In this document: one piece after another, positions 10,980 through 23,200 of the stretch
How the letters are laid out: each line of letters opens with the position of its first letter
Numbering within the stretch: position 1 is the stretch's first letter
NCBI GenBank assembly: GCA_010909725.1
Contig: JAACMV010000003.1
Coordinates: forward strand, 496,001 to 560,000
Direction of reading: 5' to 3'
From: Picochlorum sp. 'celeri'
Taxonomy: Eukaryota; Chlorophyta; Trebouxiophyceae
DNA length: 64,000 bases
Notes under the pieces: model-generated
Databases searched by the model: none
Seen by the model: the letters and a program-made list of their open reading frames with translations, nothing else
What the model was told of the DNA's origin: nothing
Translations under genes and position numbers: made by a program

Positions 10980-11591
10980 TTATTTTCCCATGACAAGTGT
11001 AAGCTCTGCATCACAGACAAGGTCCTCTCCGACATAAGCCTTTGCATCCATTTTGCAAATTCCAAACCTCTTGTTGAATTTCGTCACATCCACACGCATC
11101 ATCAACACATCTCCTGGAACTACTGGCTTTCTCCAGCGAAGGTTATCAACACCTCCGAAGAAAAAGTTGTTCTGCTGGGCCGCATCAGCTGGGTCAATCA
11201 TGACAATCCCTCCCAACTGTGCCATGGCTTCCACTTGAAGGACTCCTGGCATGATTGCTCTCTGGGGAAAATGACCTGGGAAAAAGTTATCATTGATAGT
11301 GACACACTTGTATCCAACAGCCGACTTTCCATACTCCCATTCCAGCACGCGATCAACCAAGAGGAAAGGGTACCTGTGAGGAAGAATATCCATGATTTCC
11401 TGGATCTCTTTCAATGGCTTCATGTTTGGCCCAGTCTTCTCGACTCCGGTTTCTCCATCACCTGATCGCACAGTAAAAGAAGCATTATGTTGTCTTACTG
11501 CGCATCTTGCACGGCGAGAAGTCACTGTGACTGCAGGCATCACTGGCCTGGAGACAGTCTGCTGTGAGAGCCCAATTGTTGCGGAAATCAT
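10980..11591 (-). CDS. FabZ: Plastid 3-hydroxyacyl-ACP dehydratase
   Basis: Single exon, 203 aa starting at MISATIGL. The first about 55 residues are transit-peptide-like (Ser/Arg/Val-rich). The hot-dog fold follows with the catalytic His in ILPHRYPFLLVDRV and the catalytic Glu in FPGHFPQRAIMPGVLQVE. The enzyme removes water from 3-hydroxyacyl-ACP in plastid type II fatty acid synthesis. Length of the mature part (about 145 aa) is normal. The open frame extends 11 codons upstream, but only to a TTG, so the first ATG was used. Confidence 0.94.
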   Translation of the reverse strand: MISATIGLSQQTVSRPVMPAVTVTSRRARCAVRQHNASFTVRSGDGETGVEKTGPNMKPLKEIQEIMDILPHRYPFLLVDRVLEWEYGKSAVGYKCVTINDNFFPGHFPQRAIMPGVLQVEAMAQLGGIVMIDPADAAQQNNFFFGGVDNLRWRKPVVPGDVLMMRVDVTKFNKRFGICKMDAKAYVGEDLVCDAELTLVMGK

Positions 11592-11978
11592 ATCGATGTA
11601 GTTCAAGTGATTTACAATATACAATGTATGTCAATGGTGAGTAAACAATCACAGTATCATGCGAATTGCCACAGTGGTGACATCTGCCGACTATCGATTG
11701 ATGCCTCCGCCTATCGATTGATGCGCCCGTCCGGACCTATCTGGAGTACGGCCATGGACATCGATCGACCATTGCATGTGATCGAACGATTCGAATCTGC
11801 GATAAACCCCAACACTTGCTTCTTCGGGACCAATCTGGTTTGTGCCAAAACCATACGTCGACTTTGGGATCATTAATTGACTGAATCTTGTTGAAAATTT
11901 CAACACTCAGATCTGGTATTATCCGCATAGTTGTTCTTCAGTCGACAGTTTGCGCTACCACAGATCAAGCATTCGACC
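11592..11978. promoter_or_regulatory. Divergent FabZ / CDPK promoter interval with a direct repeat
   Basis: The 387 bp between the FabZ and CDPK start codons contain no gene I can support. A 14 bp direct repeat, CTATCGATTGATGC, occurs at 11691-11704 and 11711-11724 with a 6 bp spacer, which could be a paired protein-binding site. Confidence 0.4.
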
Positions 11979-13675
11979 ATGGGTTGCTCTTCGAGTAAGC
12001 CATCAGATAGCGTGGAAGAGGTATGAATTATATTAAAGATCTATGTAGATCCAATCCTGGTCTCATGATGGCTGTGATTGATGTGCAGGTCTCAGGGAAG
12101 ACTGCCCCCAAATCTGTCCAGAAATACAGCAAAGATAAAAAGGAGGACAGCGTCCTTGGTCGGGGATTGAATGTGCGTGAATCTGTAACAATTATTATTT
12201 TGAATGACGAATTGCTGACCGATGCATCGAACTTGTAGGACGTCAATACTGATTATCGCCTCGGCAAAGTGCTCGGTCGAGGTCAGTTTGGAACAACTCG
12301 GCTCGCCGAATCTGCCAAGGATAGGAACAAGTATGCTTGTAAGTCGATTGCCAAGCGTAAGTTAAGTTGTAAGGAAGATATTGAGGATGTTCAGAGGGAG
12401 GTCCAAATTATGCATCACCTGAAAGGGCATCCCAATGTGACATATTTGAGGGGTACATACGAAGATCCTCAGAATGTGCACCTCGTGATGGACTTGTGCG
12501 GAGGTGGAGAGCTATTCGACGCCATTATCAAGCGTGGAAAATATTCCGAAAAAGATGCTGCCGACCTGATCCGTACAATTGTGTCTGTTGTGGCTCACTG
12601 CCACAGCATGGGAGTGATTCACCGTGACCTCAAGCCTGAGAATTTCTTGCTTCAGTCCAAAGATCCAAATTCACCAGTATTGTGCACTGATTTCGGTCTG
12701 TCTGTCTTTTTCAAGCCAGGAGAAAAGTTCAAAGATATTGTGGGATCAGCATACTACGTCGCACCAGAGGTTTTGAAAAGAGACTATGGTCCTGAAGCAG
12801 ACATTTGGTCATGCGGTGTCATTCTCTACATTCTGCTTTCCGGAATGCCTCCTTTCTGGGGCGAATCTGAAAATGAGATTTTCCGAAGTATTTTAAGAGG
12901 CAAGCTTGACTTCAAGACAGATCCATGGCCTTTGATCTCTGACGAAGCAAAGACGTGCGTGGCAAAGATGCTTGAGATGAATCCAAAGAAACGCGCCACT
13001 GCAGATGAAATCTTGAACGATCCATGGATGAAAGAAAATGGTGCTGCAAGTGATAAGCCTCTGGACAATGTAATCTTGTCCAGATTAAACAACTTTGCCA
13101 ACATGAACAAGTTCAAGAAGGAAGCAATGAAGGTTATCGCAGCAAGCATGCCTGCTGATGAGATTTCTGGACTCAAGAATATATTTGAGAGTATTGACAC
13201 TGACAAGAGTGGAACAATCACAGCCCAAGAATTGAAAGAAGCTCTGGATAAGAAGGGCACTCTTCTCAAGGAAGAGGATGTCCAATCTCTTCTCAACATG
13301 GTTGATGTTGATGCCAATGGTACCATTGATTATGAGGAGTTCTTGGCAGCTACATTAAGCCAGCACCAGATGCAGCAAGAGGATAACCTTCGTGCTGCTT
13401 TCAAACACTTTGATACGAATGGTGATGGTATCATTTCTGAAAGCGAACTGAAAGCAGCAATCTCAGAAGGAAAGCTTGGAATCTCTGAGGAAGAAGTCAA
13501 ACAAGTTCTGGCAGAGGTTGACAAGGATGGAAATGGAGAGATTGATTACAATGAGTTCACGGAAATGCTGACAAATTTGGCCGCCCCAAGTATAACCACA
13601 GCCAAGAAGGACACTCGTGGAGAGTTGAATGCATACAAGGCTGCACACAGCTTGTTTGGCGGAGGAGCTGTGTGA
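11979..13675 (+). CDS. Calcium-dependent protein kinase (CDPK)
   Basis: Exons 11979-12020, 12089-12172 and 12239-13675, all phase 0, give 520 aa. The N-terminus MGCSSSK is a myristoylation (Gly2) and palmitoylation (Cys3) signal, so membrane attachment is likely. The kinase domain spans about residues 47-305: [10 protein letters not shown], the lysine in [23 protein letters not shown] in place of plain DFG context, and a PEVL activation segment. The autoinhibitory junction follows, then four EF hands with loops [36 protein letters not shown] and [12 protein letters not shown]. This is the classic plant and alga CDPK layout, directly activated by calcium. Confidence 0.96.
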
Positions 13676-13777
13676 GCGAATAATGGTCAACCCAAACACG
13701 GGATTTGATTTTGTTTCACCAACAGAAGTTGCTATTCGAATTTCAAAAACCAAGATATATTATGTAATGACTTGATT

Positions 13778-14572
13778 ATGTATGGCATGCAATACAAAGT
13801 ATCTTTACCAAGCAAAAGCACGAGACTTGCACGCACTCTTCACACATGGACATGCCGATGCGTCAGTGCACAGGACGATGCAAATGCATGCAATAGGAGG
13901 TCAGTGATATCCCTCATATCTCTATTTCCATTGATAGGAGCAGATCTGACAGCTGCTGCAGCGCAGCCCTCATATGACGAGTACGCAGCGTCATATGACT
14001 CGCTGGATGATGGGCCTCTCGCATCTCTCCTTGGTATGGATGGACAAAGGCAGCGTCTGCTATCCAGAGCCAGGGGCGACATATTAGAAGTAGGAGTAGG
14101 TACTGGGATCAACTTGAGGTTCTACGATGATTCTCAAGTGCATTCTCTGACTGCATTGGACATATCAGAGAAAATGCTGGAACAGGCCAAGTCCAAACGC
14201 TCCCTTCTTGGTGGCCGCGAGTCCACCTTTGTGCAAGGCAGCGTGGAGGAATTGCCGTTTCCAGACGAAACATTCGATACAGTTATAGACACATTTAGCC
14301 TCTGTGTATACAGCGACCCAGCAAAAGCTATCGCAGAGATGAAGAGAGTGGTCAAAAAGGATGGGAATGTGTTACTGTTGGAACATGCACGTAGCAAAGT
14401 ACCCATGTTGGGAGCATATCAGGATCTCACTGCAGAATCAGTTGCCACCTTGGGAAAAGGGTGCTACTGGAATCAGAACGTCGATGCTATTCTGAGAAGC
14501 AATGGATTGATAATCTCCAATCGTGAGGAGTACCTTGGGGGTTTACTTGTCAGCTACATCCTTGCCAAGTGA
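13778..14572 (+). CDS. Plastid-targeted SAM-dependent methyltransferase
   Basis: Single exon, 264 aa from the ATG at 13778 (13787 is also possible; the codon at 13772 is TTG). The N-terminus carries a basic presequence and then NRRSVISLISLFPLIGADL with A-A-A-A-Q, a Tat-like lumen signal. The methyltransferase domain has motif I ILEVGVGTGINL, an acidic ALDISEKMLEQA, and a FPDETFDTVI stretch, which places it in the UbiE/type 11 class I group, closest by eye to OMS1/METTL7-like proteins. Substrate is unknown. It reads in the same direction as the CLD1-like hydrolase 66 bp downstream. Confidence 0.74.
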   Translation: MYGMQYKVSLPSKSTRLARTLHTWTCRCVSAQDDANACNRRSVISLISLFPLIGADLTAAAAQPSYDEYAASYDSLDDGPLASLLGMDGQRQRLLSRARGDILEVGVGTGINLRFYDDSQVHSLTALDISEKMLEQAKSKRSLLGGRESTFVQGSVEELPFPDETFDTVIDTFSLCVYSDPAKAIAEMKRVVKKDGNVLLLEHARSKVPMLGAYQDLTAESVATLGKGCYWNQNVDAILRSNGLIISNREEYLGGLLVSYILAK

Positions 14573-14638
14573 AGTATGATAAAACTTTGGGATTCTTGCC
14601 GACAATTTTGATAGTAGAAATTAAAAAATCTTCAAATA

Positions 14639-15706
14639 ATGTCGAATCTATTAGGAAGCAAAACACTGGTACATGCGAGGCCTTTTGCAAACACGCGTGT
14701 GGCCACAAAGACATGTGAGTGGTCCAGGCGAAGGGCCATCGACGAGTGCAGCGATACATCTAGTAGGATCCCTGAGAATTCAAATAATATTTCTATAGGC
14801 ACATATGAGTGGAGAGGGCACAGCATTGCGTATTCCGAAAGTGGTTGTGCAGGCCAAAAAGCAGTATGCCTGATACACGGGTTTGGTGCTTGTGGAGGTC
14901 ATTATCGAAACATTATTCCGGCATTGTCCAAGCAGTATAAAGTGTATACTTTGGATCTACTAGGGTTTGGAGGCTCATCGAAACCAAAGATTGAGTACTC
15001 CATGGATCTTTTCAAGGAACAAATAGAGCATTTTATCAGTGAACACATTCCTGATCAGGAACGATCTTTAGACTCTAGAATCCATCTCGTGGGGAATTCG
15101 ATTGGATCGCTTGCATCGCTCATGGTAGCTTCTGAAAATAGCGACAAAGTCGAATCATTGATCCTGTTGAATTGCGCAGGTGGTTTGAATAATAAAGCTC
15201 TTTCGGATGATTGGAGAATCAAGCTGGCAATGCCCATCTTTCTGCTCATTGATGCATTGCTGAAAAATGAGACCATCGGGAGATACTTATTTGATAGGAT
15301 ACGATCAAAGGAGAACTTGCGAAACATTCTGCAGTCTTTATACCCATCTAATGCTCTTGTCGTTGATGATGAACTCGTGGATATCATACACGGGCCATCA
15401 AATGATGAGAATGCATTGGATGTGTTTGTGAATATCATCACAACAGATAATGCAGGACCATCCCCTGTCGCAATCATGGACAATGTCACATGTCCAATGC
15501 TTCTCTTATGGGGGACAGAAGATAATCTAACCCCAAGTGACGGCCCAATAGGCAAGTACTTTCAGAATCTCCACAGAACAAGGGAGGATACAGCCTTTGT
15601 ACCTCTGGATGGCGTTGGCCATTGTCCTCATGATGAGGCCAGTGAGGAATGCCTGAAACACATGCTTCCTTGGCTTGAAAAGTACACAACAGAATGTATG
15701 CAATGA
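14639..15706 (+). CDS. Plastid alpha/beta hydrolase, CLD1-like
   Basis: Single exon, 355 aa with a transit-like N-terminus of about 50 residues. The fold marks are HGFGACGGHYRNI (oxyanion loop), the nucleophile Ser in VGNSIGSLASL, an acid in WGTEDNLTP and the catalytic His in VGHCPHDE. The cap region and the IIHGPSNDENALDVF stretch resemble plant At5g38520 (CLD1, chlorophyll dephytylase) and its relatives. Chlorophyll dephytylation is therefore plausible but the family holds several esterases, so the substrate is not proven. It is convergent with FDC2, 65 bp apart. Confidence 0.72.
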   Translation: MSNLLGSKTLVHARPFANTRVATKTCEWSRRRAIDECSDTSSRIPENSNNISIGTYEWRGHSIAYSESGCAGQKAVCLIHGFGACGGHYRNIIPALSKQYKVYTLDLLGFGGSSKPKIEYSMDLFKEQIEHFISEHIPDQERSLDSRIHLVGNSIGSLASLMVASENSDKVESLILLNCAGGLNNKALSDDWRIKLAMPIFLLIDALLKNETIGRYLFDRIRSKENLRNILQSLYPSNALVVDDELVDIIHGPSNDENALDVFVNIITTDNAGPSPVAIMDNVTCPMLLLWGTEDNLTPSDGPIGKYFQNLHRTREDTAFVPLDGVGHCPHDEASEECLKHMLPWLEKYTTECMQ

Positions 15707-15771
15707 ATGATGCTTACATTTGAAAAAAAAATGGAGACTAAAAACCAATAGAAAATTCGTTATTATTATTA

Positions 15772-16656
15772 TTATTCATCCAACAATGCCAGCTCGATCG
15801 CAAAGTCATCCCTCTCAATGCTTTCTGCGTTTGGATCCGTGGCTCTCTCCTCAAAGTACTGCCCAAACTGCAAATCATACACCTCGTCTTCCTCCACAGT
15901 CTCAAGCACTAAATCCGACCTTGGATATCCAATGCACATCAGAGCATATCCCATCTGCTTCAATGGGTTGCTCACCCCCAGCCCCTGAGGCTGATACATG
16001 TCACCCTCCTTGACCTTGACAGCACACGCAGTACAGCATCCCATACGACATGCATACGGAAGAATAAGACCCTGATCTTCGGCCTCCCATAAAATATACC
16101 TATCCTCTGGAACCTCTACGTCCACCTCTTGATCCAAAAACTTGTTGAATATCTTCACCTTGTGCCGAGGAGCATCGCTCTTCCCACGACCCTCTCCAGA
16201 AAATTGCCCAGCTTCACCCCCAAAGTGCACAGCCCTTCCTCCGATCAATCGAGAAGCTGCGTTAAACTCCTCCTTGACCCACAAATCCACTGTCCCATCA
16301 GCCTCATACTTTTGTCTCCACTCCTCCGTCGACATGGATGCAATGCTCTCCATAGGACCACTCTCTTCATCATATGATTCATCAGAGCTATCCTTTAAAT
16401 CACTCCCGATCGTCAAACCAATCGGACCCAGACTCACCCCCGCAGAGTCTGCCACATTCTGCAACATTTGTGCTCCACCACTCTTCTTCTTCTCCTCCCT
16501 CTCCGCCATTCGTTCCTCCTTCTGAGCAGCACATGTAAATGAATAACCACTCCTGTATCTTCCCAGAAGAATGCTTCGATGGAAATGGCCTCGTGCTGGT
16601 ACGCTCACGTGAGACCCATGTCCCGTTCTTGATACGACTCCTCCTTGCAAAGACAT
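15772..16656 (-). CDS. FDC2: Plastid ferredoxin C2
   Basis: Single exon, 294 aa started at MSLQGGVV, giving a 50-residue basic transit peptide. A low-complexity acidic stretch precedes the 2Fe-2S domain. The cluster ligands lie in YACRMGCCTACAVKV (C-x4-C-x2-C with the extra Cys typical of FdC2) and in LMCIGYP. The C-terminal tail VYDLQFGQYFEE and ERDDFAIELALLDE is diagnostic of FdC2 and distinguishes it from photosynthetic ferredoxin. In plants FdC2 supports photosynthetic electron flow and chlorophyll synthesis; the role here is by homology. Confidence 0.92.
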   Translation of the reverse strand: MSLQGGVVSRTGHGSHVSVPARGHFHRSILLGRYRSGYSFTCAAQKEERMAEREEKKKSGGAQMLQNVADSAGVSLGPIGLTIGSDLKDSSDESYDEESGPMESIASMSTEEWRQKYEADGTVDLWVKEEFNAASRLIGGRAVHFGGEAGQFSGEGRGKSDAPRHKVKIFNKFLDQEVDVEVPEDRYILWEAEDQGLILPYACRMGCCTACAVKVKEGDMYQPQGLGVSNPLKQMGYALMCIGYPRSDLVLETVEEDEVYDLQFGQYFEERATDPNAESIERDDFAIELALLDE

Positions 16657-17202
16657 CTTCTCGTCTACTACGTATACTAAAATATATTGATAAATGTAAA
16701 AAATCTTCTGTCCAATGGCGGTCACAAGGTGCCCTGTGAATGATGGCCACGGGCACGTGGATGGTTATCCAGATTTCATCCGTCAATTGAGTTGGCAAGC
16801 TCAAGCGCTTGGCATTGCTAATCCTCAAGCAAGAAGGGACTGCGTAGGTGCCCATGAAGCCTCCTCTGGATCTTTACAAGATTATGCATGTATGTCATGA
16901 ATGATGGCCATCCTGTCATCTACATGGGGATGCACAGACAGCTGATGTATCCTTGCCAGGCACCCATGGTGGGTGTAACCAATTTTTTAAAGTAGGGAAT
17001 GGAAGCGCATGCATGTGCCTTTGTTTCTCACATCGCATTCCCTGCATATATTTAATAAACAGTTCCATTCGAAGGCACTGTCACACACAGAAATCGTTCA
17101 TGAGTTTGCTGTGTACGTTTGGAATGGTCGTTGGACAGAAAACACAACCTTGAACCGCAGGTTCCTTCTCCACTTCCTGTTTTAAAATTTCAAGGACTGT
17201 GA
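16657..17202. promoter_or_regulatory. Divergent FDC2 / TIC236 interval
   Basis: The 546 bp between FDC2 (minus) and TIC236 (plus) show no credible gene. Two short open frames (16715-16900 and 16953-17153) lack family features. The interval should hold both promoters; no named element was identified. Confidence 0.4.
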
Positions 17203-20200
17203 ATGAATCGACAAGAAGTGCGATGCACGTCTTTCCTTGGGAAGGGTGTGGTCCGGAATGTTCGCCATTGTCATTCCTCTTTTGTGACGCGTCGTCTGTG
17301 TCGGATAGAGTGCGCTTCTGGGGTATCTGTAGCATCATCTCTATTGTCTGTGGATAAAGGGGTGGTGCGCCATGGTGTAGCAAGGCATGGGCTGTATGTA
17401 TCCCATCGAAACGTGAGGGCGTGTGCCAAGATTGGGAACGTACATGTGACGCCTGCGAGTGTGAGCGAGTTCTTTTCTGACACTGTCCGGCCGTATATGA
17501 CCAGATGTGTTAGGATGTTGGTGTATGTGTGGAAGACAAAGCTGGAGGAATGGCATAAGAAGATGTTCTTCAATGCTATAGGGTTGTTGGGAGGGTTGTT
17601 GGTTGTGCATGTTTCTTTGAATATTTGGATGGTGCCGAGGCTGAATAAAACATTGCCGAGTGTATCAAAGAATTTGAGTAAAAGCCTTGGAAGGGATGTG
17701 TCAATACATCGGATCGAGTGGATTGCACCGACTGGGCTTGCTGGCTTGAATCCTATTGGGCGGATGAAGGGTGTGTCAGTGGGTCCTGGCTCTATGGAAA
17801 AGAGCCATGCGTCGATAGACACTCTTGATGTGCATTTCAATCCTTTTAAATCTGTGTTGTATGGGAGGATAATGTTGTCGACGAAGAGTGAAGGAGCTGA
17901 ATTTCATTTGAAGCAGGCAGAGAATTTCAGTTGGTTTGGGTTTCCAGATGATACGACTCCGTCTTCTCGGTTTGTTCCTCCTGCATCTGGAGGGAGCAGT
18001 GGGAGGAATTCAAGAGTGAAAAGATCTGAGACATCTGGAGTCCGTGTGAGTGCATCTGAAGCATTGTCTTCAAACTCTCTGGAAAAGAAGAGAATGGTGA
18101 GCATGGATGGCCTGTTGAGATGGCATAAGAGCAAAACACAGTCTTTAGAGCAGTCTTTGAGGCAGCATGGGGACTATACGTACGAAAACATTTTTTTATG
18201 CTCTTCTTCAGGTTCTGGACGAGGATCAGATTCCAGGAATGGTTTGTTCAGGGAGCAGAGTGAACTGGCTGGCTGTGAGGATGTTCCATCCACGAGTGGT
18301 AAATTGAATGCTAATCTCTCCTCTCTTACGATTGACCTGGATAATTTATACAGCTTGAGGTCATTGGAGAGTATATCTACACAATCAGAATCTACTGATT
18401 CAAAGAATGAAAGGCCTGCACCTCATGCACATTCCATAGACTTGGAGAAACTCTCTGCTCTCAACAGTCTCAATGTTCAACGCGATTCCACAAAGTTGGA
18501 TGAAAGCGTTACGTCGGAAATGAAGTCAAAGGAATCTTTTAAAGTATATTCTAAGTTGGTCGAGGACCCAGGTACTGTGAAGAAGAAGTTGGTTGGTTCG
18601 AAAGCTTTGCAAAAGGCAAGAAATTGGACTCCTGCAGTACCGAAGCATCACATGGATGCCCAGGGTACTACAAGAGGGACGCCTTCTGCTTCTGATGGAG
18701 TCAAAAGCGTTCCTTCCGTCGTAAAATCGATTCCAAAGCGGCATATCATCACGGATGGGAAACAGCATCCGACTGGGAAGCTTAAAAAGACTGTGGCAAT
18801 AGAGAAGCCTACATATACGCCTGCCCCTCCAGAGGCTTTAGCAGAGAGAAAGTACAAAAAATCAGTCTTCAAGCATTTATTGGAAGCTATCTCGAATATT
18901 GTTGTTCAAAGAATTTCTCTAGAGTCATTTGTGTGCCAACATGGGACATTGTATGGCTATATTTATGATGAGCCTTTGCCAAGGACATTTAGAAATGTGG
19001 TGGTGGTACGACATGCTGTATTGCGGTACATGATGCGGTATATGGGACGCAAGTATAACTCAATTTGTTTTTCATTTGCAGAAATCTCAATTCAGTGGAA
19101 ATTATAATAAATTGAAAATTGATATCACAGCAGAACCTGACAAGAGATCTCTTGATGCTTATAGATGGACCATGAAAAACCCAACTGCCCCTCGACATCT
19201 TCGAGATTATATTGGATCGGATTATTATAAAAATTTTAGCAGGTTATTTGAAAAGATTGATGAAGATGAAACAGGTGGACAATTAGGCGTGCATATCGAA
19301 GCAGATAATGTAGTCAAGAATGATATGCTTGCTGGGGGTCCAATCTATCCATCCATGAAAATAGCCATTAATGGGAAAAATCTTCATGCGCCACTTATTG
19401 AAAGAATCGTAGAGCTTCCTATGGACATCAAATCAGGACGTTTGGATGGTCATTTTATTATATCTTCGGATGACGCATCATCATGGGCATTCCCAAAGTT
19501 TCATGGAAGGGTGGCTGTTCGAAACGCCAATTTTCACTTTTGGGATTCGTCCGATGAGATCATGAATTCCGCAATGGATTTAATATTTGAAGGAGATAGA
19601 GTATATCTTCACAAGGCCACAGGATACTTCGGTGCTGTGCCCTTGAAAGTGACAGGGGATCTTGATATGAATCCTCTACATGGTGAGTACAGGGTTTCTG
19701 CATCTGTGCCAAGCGTAGAGATTAACGCTTTGAGGGCTACGCTAGGTGTCCGACCAACACCATTTCCTGTCTCTGGGGCAGTCAGTGGAACAATGCATGT
19801 GACAGGTCCTCTTGAGAAACCAGTGTTTTCAGGACATGCACACATACAACGACCAACTGAAGAGATGATAGCTCAGGCTGAGCCATCTTTAGCTCTGGAG
19901 GCGCTGCAAGCCACCGAAAATGCTGTTGGAGCATACGAAAGAATTCCTTTCCAGGAAGCAGGGGCAGTATTTTCGTTGGATACTGCCACGAACGAGATGG
20001 TCCTTCATGCTCTCCATGGAGATCTGGTTGATGGAGGACAGCTTCAAGGTGCTGGAAAGATGAATGTCGCACCTAGCGCAGAGTTGGACCCAAATGCGCT
20101 GGACATTATTGTGAGAGGAAGTGATATCAATCAGGAGGCACTTGCAAAGCGCTATTTATCAGATGTTGCCCTACCCTTGGAGCTTGGCAAAGGCCTGTCA

Positions 20201-23200
20201 TCTGGTACTGTCGCAATGAAAGGTGCACATTTGTCGCCTGTGATTAACACTCTTTTCACTGTTTCCAATGGAGCTCAAGGATCTGTGAGATTCCAAAGGG
20301 AGAGTACATCGTTGGAGGTTTCATCGCCTCATTTTGAGGCATCAGGCTCTGTTTATCTGAATCCACCTTCATACGCGTCCATGAAAAGTGCAGTCACACA
20401 GGCCCAGGCCTCAGATTTGGCCAAGCCAAATTTTACTGGATGTTCGATGAATATCAATATGAAAGGATTTGATATGATTCCTTTCCTTTCGGACAATGAT
20501 GCTGTTCGAAACCTGTCAAAGACTGCTGGGGAGCCTCTAAAACTCAGAGTGAATGGACGTGTCAAGCTTGATGGGGACGTTAGGAACACAAAAGCAATCG
20601 ACTATGGCGACAAAGAGGGAAAGTCTGGGTGGCAGTTTTCTGGAATGCTAGGTTTTGAGGACATTAGGTTGAATCAAATGAAGCTTTACAGGGATTTGAA
20701 GGGCTCGATTGAGCTGAATGATCAGAAACTATCAGCCCATGGCAAGGGCATGCGACCAGATGAAACATTGGATATAGAGATAGATCTACCCATCATATCT
20801 CAGAAATATGAGGCCAAGAATACTTTTGGTGATAGCTATATGAATTTGAGATACGGAAAACTGCAAGCTTCTGGTGCAGTCATGGATGATGGTGCTTCGA
20901 TGGATTTCAGAATTGCGAATATTAAGTTGGATGAATTGGAGCTTGCATCGTTGCGAGGGGATCTACAAGAAATCTCTTGTGCGGTAAACTTTAAGGCACA
21001 GACAGGAAGAGGCAGAGCCAGCATCTTGGCCCCAAAGTATTCAGGGATACAGGGAGAGAGCTTGAGTGGAGGTTTCAGATGGGAGAAGGACGTTTTCAGA
21101 CTAGAAAAAATTGCCCTGCAGCAAAAGCAGAGCAGATACGAGCTTCAGGGTGAATACGTCCTTCCATCCTCATTCCAGCTTCCGTCGAATGCTGCTGATT
21201 TGTTTGGCCCTGATCAATCCATAGCACAGAGTGGAGCAAATGGTAGGTGGCGACTACGAGTTGATGCGCCATATGCAGAAATTCAGGACTTGACGCCTGC
21301 CGGAAGGCTTCTACAGTCTGTGAATGATCAGTTTCCAGCAGACTATGAGAGAGCAAAAAATGGATTTATTAGGGCGTTGACTTCAGCATCTGTCAGATTG
21401 AATGATCTGAACGAGAATCTCAATGTCCTGATAAATCCTGTGAATCCCAAGTCAGGATTTATCGCTGAACCAAAGCATGCAGACATAAATCTCCATTTCC
21501 CAGCACTCCAGACATCTCAGGGTTTCTGGAAAGGGAGTATTCAGGCTTTTGGTGGGGGAGAAGGTGCTACCAGTTGCGATTTTGATATCCGTGGGCAGAA
21601 TTGGGTGTGGGGTGATGCAACTCTTGACTCATTTGTTGCCAAAGGTAGTGGTCACTCGGAGGACGGAATACAGCTTCAGGAGGTACGCGATCTCAAATTG
21701 ATAAAAGTTTTTTTCCTATATTCAAGCGAGGCATTTCTTGATTTAATGCAGTTTGTTCTCAATGCTGGTGATGCGAAACTACTGATTCGTGGTAGTCTAT
21801 TGAATGAAAACCAAGATGCAACACTTTTGCTAACAGATTTCCCTGTTTCCACTTTGCGACCAGTCTTCCAAGCTATTCCTGCTTTACAGCATGCCTCACC
21901 AGCTGTTTCTGCGCATGAACCAGAGCCCATTGCATCTCCTCTGCCCCTTGGTATCATTGCAAGTACAATGAGTAAAATGTCTGACAAGGAAGTGACAGAA
22001 ACTTCTCCTATAAATGGACAGCTATTCATGTCAGGATCTTTGACAGGAAGCAAAGATTCCCCTTCAGCGAATGTGACAGTGAGGGTATATGAGGCTGTTG
22101 TGGGACGAACTAGGCTTTCCAATGCTCAGGCATCGGCACAGATGACTGATGGCAGCGATCTTAGTTTTGATGTTAATATCGTTCCTTTGGATGGTCAGAG
22201 AAGCTCTGGACAAATTGTTGCGTCAGGAAAAGTACCATTGCAACACATATTTAGGAAAGATGGGGTAGATAGCGACTCAGGAGAATTGATGGATATAAAT
22301 CTGAACATTCGAGATGGTGGTATGGCTGTTGTGACTTCGATCTCTCCAAATGTCAGATGGAGACAAGGAAGTGCTGATCTGACAGCAAATATTTCTGGTA
22401 GAATAAATAATCCGGTGATAACTGGAGAGGCTCGTCTATCTAAAGCTCTTCTCGATTGCCCAGTTCTGAAATACCCCCTCAACCTAGTTACTGCTGATAT
22501 CAGATGCAAGGATGATACAGTTATGGTCAAAGGTGTTGATGCCCGAGTTGGAAGAAAAGGTAGGATCAGAGTCAGGGGCACCCTTCCCCTTAAGCATGAT
22601 CATTCAATGGAAGGAATGAAAAATTCGAGAATCACTCTTGACTTGCATGGCTTGGAATTGAAAGCAAGAAACATGTATACTGGCCAGCTGGATGCCTTGC
22701 TTACCGCCAGGGATAGTGTTGAGAGGCCTATAATTGGTGGTTCTATGCGTTTTAGCAAAGGATCGCTCCTGCTAAATCCTCAAGGTCAGGATCTGAATGC
22801 TTCGAGCCAGACTTTTGAAGATCAAGTTTCAGATATCGAGTCTCCGTTAGCTCCATCGGTGTCAAAGGTGTTCACTTTGCTGACCAAGGGTGATACTGGA
22901 CTAGCTACACAATTGGAAAGTGCCGTGAAAAACGAGGTGGAGGCTATGGAGATGATTGTGGAAGAGTCTACAGGATCAAATGCAGTTCTCGATGGCTTGG
23001 CAGTCCAATTTGGCCCTGACCTTAGAGCACTTTATCCATTAGTCATGAACTTTGCGGTAAATGGAGAGCTAGTAGCATCTGGACCTGCTCATTTAGATTC
23101 CGTCACACTATCTGGATCATTGAGGCTTCCAAGTGGAGACATAAATCTCCTAGCAGCACAATTTGAGCTTGATCGAGAGCATGAGAACATGATCATATTT

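Noticed and set aside
12826..13326. Long open frame antisense to the CDPK
   Set aside because: It is the reverse of well-supported kinase and EF-hand codons and shows no family features.
16715..17153. Short frames between FDC2 and TIC236
   Set aside because: Too short and featureless; the interval is better explained as promoters.
18180..18211. Possible 32 nt intron in TIC236 exon 1
   Set aside because: Removing it shifts the frame and meets a stop soon after, whereas reading through keeps the frame open.
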